Source: Aquibium sp. ELW1220 (GTDB lineage Bacteria > Pseudomonadota > Alphaproteobacteria > Rhizobiales > Rhizobiaceae). From it: a stretch of DNA of 64,000 bases. Positions 62,083 through 64,000 of the stretch are shown one piece after another (the first letter of the stretch is position 1; every line of letters starts with the position of its first letter). Where the stretch lies: NCBI RefSeq assembly GCF_030398385.1, contig NZ_JAOAOQ010000005.1:1-64000 (forward strand), given 5' to 3'. The notes beneath the pieces were generated by a model that worked only from the letters and a program-made list of their open reading frames with translations, was not told the DNA's origin and ran no database searches. Made by a program: the position numbers and the translations under genes.

Positions 62083-63636
62083 ATGCGCATGCGGCCCTCG
62101 CGTCGTTTCGCGCGCCGCATGCGCACGTCGCTCGCGATCGCGGCGGTGATCCTCGCGGGTGCCGCCGCCCATGCTTTCGGCCCCGGAGCGATCGCTTCGG
62201 CCCGCGACGACCTGTCGCCCGAGGAACGCGAACGGGTTTCGGCCGTTACCGCGCCTGCCACCGATTTTTCGAAGCCGGAAAAATTCGAGGCCATGCAGGG
62301 CGGCGCGGGTACGTCGCGCAAGCTGGTCAACCAGGACGCTTTCTCGAATTTCTCCGCCAATCTGAGCTTCGAACAGGAGGAGACCTTCAAGCTCGGCAAC
62401 GCGCTGTTCCGGAAGCTGTGGGTCTCGTCGCCCTCTTCTACTCAGGCCTCCGACGGGCTCGGTCCTCTCTTCAACGCGCGCGCCTGCCAGAGCTGCCACC
62501 TGAAGGATGGTCGCGGCCATCCGCCCGAAGGCGCCGCCGATGCCACGTCGATGTTCCTGCGCCTGTCACGCGCCCCGCGGACGCCGCAGGAACAGGAACT
62601 CATCAAGTCGAAGGCAATCCTCAACCTGCCCGATCCGGTCTATGGCGGCCAATTGCAGGACCTCGCCGTCCCCGGCATGCGGGGTGAGGGCCGGATGGTC
62701 ATCGACTACGAGGACTTCCTCATCGCCCTCGACGACGGCACCGAGGTCGCGATGCGGCGTCCCGCCTATTCCGTCACCGACCTCGCCTATGGCCCGCTGG
62801 ACGTCACCACCACGCTCTCGCCGCGCGTCACCCCCGCGATGATCGGCCTTGGCCTCGTCGAGCAGATCCATCCCGCTGACATTCTGGCGCGCGCCGATCC
62901 CGACGACGCTGATGGGGACGGCATATCCGGCCGCGCCACCATCGTGCGCGATCCGACGACCGGTGAACTCGTGCTTGGCCGCTTCGGCTGGAAGGCGCAG
63001 AACCCGACCATCCGCGCGCAGTCCGCAGGCGCTTTCTCCGGCGATATCGGCATCTCCAATCCCGATCATCCCGAAAGCTGGGGCGATTGCACGGAGGCAC
63101 AGCCCGATTGTCGGGCAGCGCCGAATGGCGCGCAGCCGCGGCTGGGCGAGACGGAGGCCCCCGATCCCGTGCTCGACCTCGTCACCTTCTACTCGCAGCA
63201 CCTGGCCGTGCCTGCCCGCCGCGACGTCGATGATCCCGAGGTCCTGCGCGGCAAGGAAATCTTCAACACGATCGGCTGCGCCGGCTGCCACACCCCGAAG
63301 TTCGTGACCCGCAAGGATGCGCCCGACGAGACGCTCGCCTTCCAGCTGATCTGGCCCTACTCGGATTTCCTGCTGCACGATCTCGGCCCCGGCATGGCCG
63401 ACTGGCAGCCGGTGGGCGACGCGCGGGGCGGCGAATGGCGCACGCAGCCGCTCTGGGGCATCGGCCTGACGAAAACCGTCAGCGGCCATACCTTCTTCCT
63501 GCATGACGGCCGCGCGCGCAATCTGACCGAAGCCATCCTCTGGCACGGCGGTGAAGCCGAAGCCGTGACCGATGGCTTCCAGGCTCTGCCGAAGGCCGAT
63601 CGCGACGCGCTCCTCCGGTTCCTGGAATCGCTGTGA
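62083..63636 (+). CDS. Di-heme oxidoreductase-like c-type cytochrome (DUF1111 family)
   Basis: 517 residues, exported (basic start with RRFARRMR, hydrophobic segment to about 33). Two heme-binding motifs: CQSCH around residue 142 and CAGCH around 405. GLGPLFNARACQSCHLKDGRG and LWGIGLTKTVSGHTFFLHDGRA are signatures of the DHOR family, commonly encoded between imelysin genes. It probably handles electrons during periplasmic iron uptake. Its stop overlaps the next imelysin gene. Confidence 0.92.
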   Translation: MRMRPSRRFARRMRTSLAIAAVILAGAAAHAFGPGAIASARDDLSPEERERVSAVTAPATDFSKPEKFEAMQGGAGTSRKLVNQDAFSNFSANLSFEQEETFKLGNALFRKLWVSSPSSTQASDGLGPLFNARACQSCHLKDGRGHPPEGAADATSMFLRLSRAPRTPQEQELIKSKAILNLPDPVYGGQLQDLAVPGMRGEGRMVIDYEDFLIALDDGTEVAMRRPAYSVTDLAYGPLDVTTTLSPRVTPAMIGLGLVEQIHPADILARADPDDADGDGISGRATIVRDPTTGELVLGRFGWKAQNPTIRAQSAGAFSGDIGISNPDHPESWGDCTEAQPDCRAAPNGAQPRLGETEAPDPVLDLVTFYSQHLAVPARRDVDDPEVLRGKEIFNTIGCAGCHTPKFVTRKDAPDETLAFQLIWPYSDFLLHDLGPGMADWQPVGDARGGEWRTQPLWGIGLTKTVSGHTFFLHDGRARNLTEAILWHGGEAEAVTDGFQALPKADRDALLRFLESL

Positions 63637-64000
63637 TGATCCTGAAACGTCTGCTTTTCGCTGCCTGCTTCGCGCAGGCCGCCGCGACTCCGGCCATTGC
63701 CGCCGAGCCGCCCGGCGCCGCGGCGATGGTACAAGGCGCAATCGAGAGCTATGTCCGGCCCGCTTACGCGTCCTTCGCGTCGAACGCGGGTGCTTTGCGC
63801 GAAACCGTCGACACGCTGTGCGCCGGACCTTCCGCTGCCCAGCTGGCGGCGGCCCGCGCTGCATTCGCCGCAACCGCAGGTGCCTGGTCGCGCATCGAGC
63901 TCGTGCGTTTCGGCCCGGTAACGGAGGAGAATCGGCTCGAACGCGTCCTGTACTGGCCGGACCGGCGCTCGACCGGTCTGAAGCAGGTGCAGGCTATCCT
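63636..64000 (+). CDS. Second imelysin-family protein (cut by window edge)
   Basis: The first 121 residues of an exported protein. Signal peptide to about PAIAA, then AFAATAGAWSRIELVRFGPV and NRLERVLYWPDRRSTGLKQVQ, the N-terminal signature of the second imelysin-type protein that usually follows the di-heme oxidoreductase. ATG overlaps the upstream stop by one base (a GTG three bases earlier is possible). The rest lies outside the window. Confidence 0.88.
   Translation, partial: MILKRLLFAACFAQAAATPAIAAEPPGAAAMVQGAIESYVRPAYASFASNAGALRETVDTLCAGPSAAQLAAARAAFAATAGAWSRIELVRFGPVTEENRLERVLYWPDRRSTGLKQVQAI

Overview
The window looks like the chromosome of an alphaproteobacterium of the Hyphomicrobiales (Rhizobiales; a Phyllobacteriaceae-like organism is the best guess). 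The pointers are very GC-rich coding, a Brucella-type porin signature, a perfect CtrA box, an Irr-type iron box, TRAP transporters, and many single-copy catabolic genes packed with ATGA/GTGA overlaps. I saw no rRNA, tRNA, CRISPR array, insertion sequence or prophage. This is inference from gene content, not a database match.

Layout. 1-456: cut-off chemoreceptor. 0.7-8.1 kb: IclR regulator, EamA permease, KstD-like flavoprotein and SDR dehydrogenase, divergent from a complete TRAP transporter (dctPQM). 8.3-10.0 kb: exported sulfide:quinone oxidoreductase plus a small membrane protein. 10.1-13.2 kb: a short porin/YadA-like outer-membrane protein behind a CtrA box, a pseudouridine-kinase-like protein, a secreted protein and ohr. 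13.4-39.0 kb: a 26-kb purine catabolic island transcribed outward from a divergent promoter at 24.15-24.39 kb. 39.3-53.2 kb: stress protein, GntR regulator, prfC, ArsR/SRPBCC pair, hydrolase, SDR, pentapeptide protein, a class II amidotransferase whose Cys2 is Gly, Lrp regulator, and an EmrAB-type pump with its MarR regulator. 53.4-59.7 kb: dut, HAD phosphatase, PEP-mutase-like protein, META-domain protein, DJ-1 family protein, trans-3-hydroxyproline dehydratase-like protein, cysK, MaoC hydratase. 59.8-64 kb: an iron operon (imelysin, bfd, bfr, di-heme oxidoreductase, second imelysin) behind an Irr box.

The most interesting part is the purine island. It encodes guanine, adenine, adenosine and 8-oxoguanine deaminases, two further TrzA-type deaminases, a nucleoside-type ABC importer, a xanthine-dehydrogenase-family enzyme whose FAD and molybdenum domains are fused, a two-chain thiamine-diphosphate enzyme, a GMC oxidoreductase and an aldehyde dehydrogenase. 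It also holds a Rieske oxygenase broken into separate genes. Two paralogous catalytic subunits keep the mononuclear-iron motif but have lost the Rieske core. One separate protein keeps the Rieske cluster and has no iron-site motif. A GST-like protein is translationally coupled to the Rieske protein. This division of labour matches what is known of the 7-methylxanthine demethylase NdmC/NdmD/NdmE of Pseudomonas putida CBB5, but no NdmD-type reductase is present here. My inference is a previously undescribed N-dealkylating (probably N-methylpurine) salvage or catabolic system in which demethylation and deamination funnel modified purines to xanthine and urate. The substrate is not proven by sequence.

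Start sites were chosen by Shine-Dalgarno match, overlap with the upstream gene and domain boundaries. TTG or GTG starts are flagged where used.
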